DNA from: Actinomycetes bacterium
Lineage (GTDB): Bacteria > Actinomycetota > Coriobacteriia > Coriobacteriales > Eggerthellaceae
Length of the DNA stretch: 5,343 bases
NCBI GenBank assembly: GCA_023429565.1
Contig: JAEZDJ010000041.1
Location: 1 to 5,343, forward strand
Direction of reading: 5' to 3'
The translations under genes and the position numbers were made by a program. The notes beneath the pieces were generated by a model. The model searched no databases and was not told the origin of the DNA. It worked only from the letters and a program-made list of their open reading frames with translations. Of this stretch, positions 5,149 through 5,343 are shown one piece after another (within the stretch, counting starts at the first letter, position 1; every line of letters begins with the position of its first letter).

Positions 5149-5343
5149 GACCATTGCGGTGACTGGCAGGCGATGAGCCGACAGCAAGGGCAGGGTGGCA
5201 CCGCCAATAGTGCTGCAGTGGCGAAGGCGTCGACGGCGTGGCAGGGGAAACCTGCTGGCTGCGGCCAGAGTCGGGAAAACGGCAGAGGCAGCGACGGGCA
5301 GAGGTTAGCAAACGGCATGGCTGAACAGGGCGGCGATCGCGAA
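5149..5343. other. Unassigned stretch upstream of the thi promoter
   Basis: No gene can be supported. The plus strand is rich in G and A, with many GGCA/GCAG steps and an imperfect repetition (GGCAGAGG at 5281-5288 and 5297-5304). A plus-strand frame from ATG 5173 stays open to the window end (57 codons, rich in Gln, Gly, Ala and Ser) but has no clear Shine-Dalgarno. Two minus-strand frames are also open across most of it, so openness alone says little. A third minus frame ends at TAA 5305-5307, leaving room for a gene tail of 12 visible codons. It could hold the start of a divergent gene or simple intergenic DNA. Confidence 0.4.

Noticed and set aside
5192..5205. Near-perfect T-box sequence on plus (AGGGTGGCACCGCC, one mismatch to the consensus)
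   Set aside because: No downstream CCCT-type partner exists to form the antiterminator, and no Stem I or specifier features are visible upstream, where the thi promoter lies on the other strand. The similarity is likely chance in G-rich DNA.
5149..5280. Cobalamin riboswitch on minus because of a GCCACTG match
   Set aside because: The rest of the core and a proper B12 box in the right order and distance are absent.
5186..5343. RNase P RNA-like pieces on plus (GGGCAGGGTGG, GGGGAAACC, AGCAAACGGC)
   Set aside because: The conserved GAGGAAAGTCC core and the ACAGAAA segment are missing, and the pieces do not follow the order and spacing of rnpB.

Overview
The window holds a thiazole (thiamin precursor) operon on the minus strand, read right to left as thiS-thiF-thiG-thiH-tenI/thiE (4975 down to 1067). 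It faces the 3' part of an unrelated plus-strand gene (1-936). The radical-SAM enzyme ThiH, rather than the O2-dependent glycine oxidase ThiO, supplies dehydroglycine, so the host is probably an anaerobe or facultative anaerobe. GC content looks high in the thi genes (about 60% or more by eye). With the short clostridial-type ThiF, this would suit an anaerobic actinobacterium such as a Coriobacteriia member. That placement is a guess from style and is not proven here.

Layout. 1-936: a plus-strand gene cut by the left edge. It looks like the end of an extracellular solute-binding protein joined to a domain resembling the 5'-nucleotidase C-terminal domain. 937-1066: a short convergent gap. Each facing gene ends inside an 11-bp hairpin. 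1067-1729: a ThiE/TenI-fold protein whose active-site motifs are closer to the thiazole tautomerase TenI than to thiamine-phosphate synthase. 1751-3091: thiH. 3104-3880: thiG. 3881-4127: a 247-nt gap inside an otherwise tight operon, rich in small hairpins. 4128-4781: thiF, overlapping thiS by one base. 4781-4975: thiS. 4976-5148: the operon leader, with a convincing sigma70-type promoter, a very strong intrinsic terminator just after it, a possible competing hairpin, and a clear Shine-Dalgarno before thiS. 5149-5343: a strand-asymmetric stretch, G- and A-rich on plus, with no gene I can support.

How the genes work together. ThiF adenylates the C-terminal Gly-Gly of ThiS, which is then charged as a thiocarboxylate. 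ThiH cleaves tyrosine to dehydroglycine and p-cresol. ThiG condenses dehydroglycine, deoxyxylulose-5-phosphate and ThiS-borne sulfur into the thiazole phosphate carboxylate. A TenI-type enzyme would aromatise that product. No pyrimidine-branch gene (thiC, thiD) is present, and I found no recognisable TPP riboswitch. The most interesting non-coding signals are the promoter-terminator pair ahead of thiS, with its alternative pairing, and the structured thiF-thiG gap.
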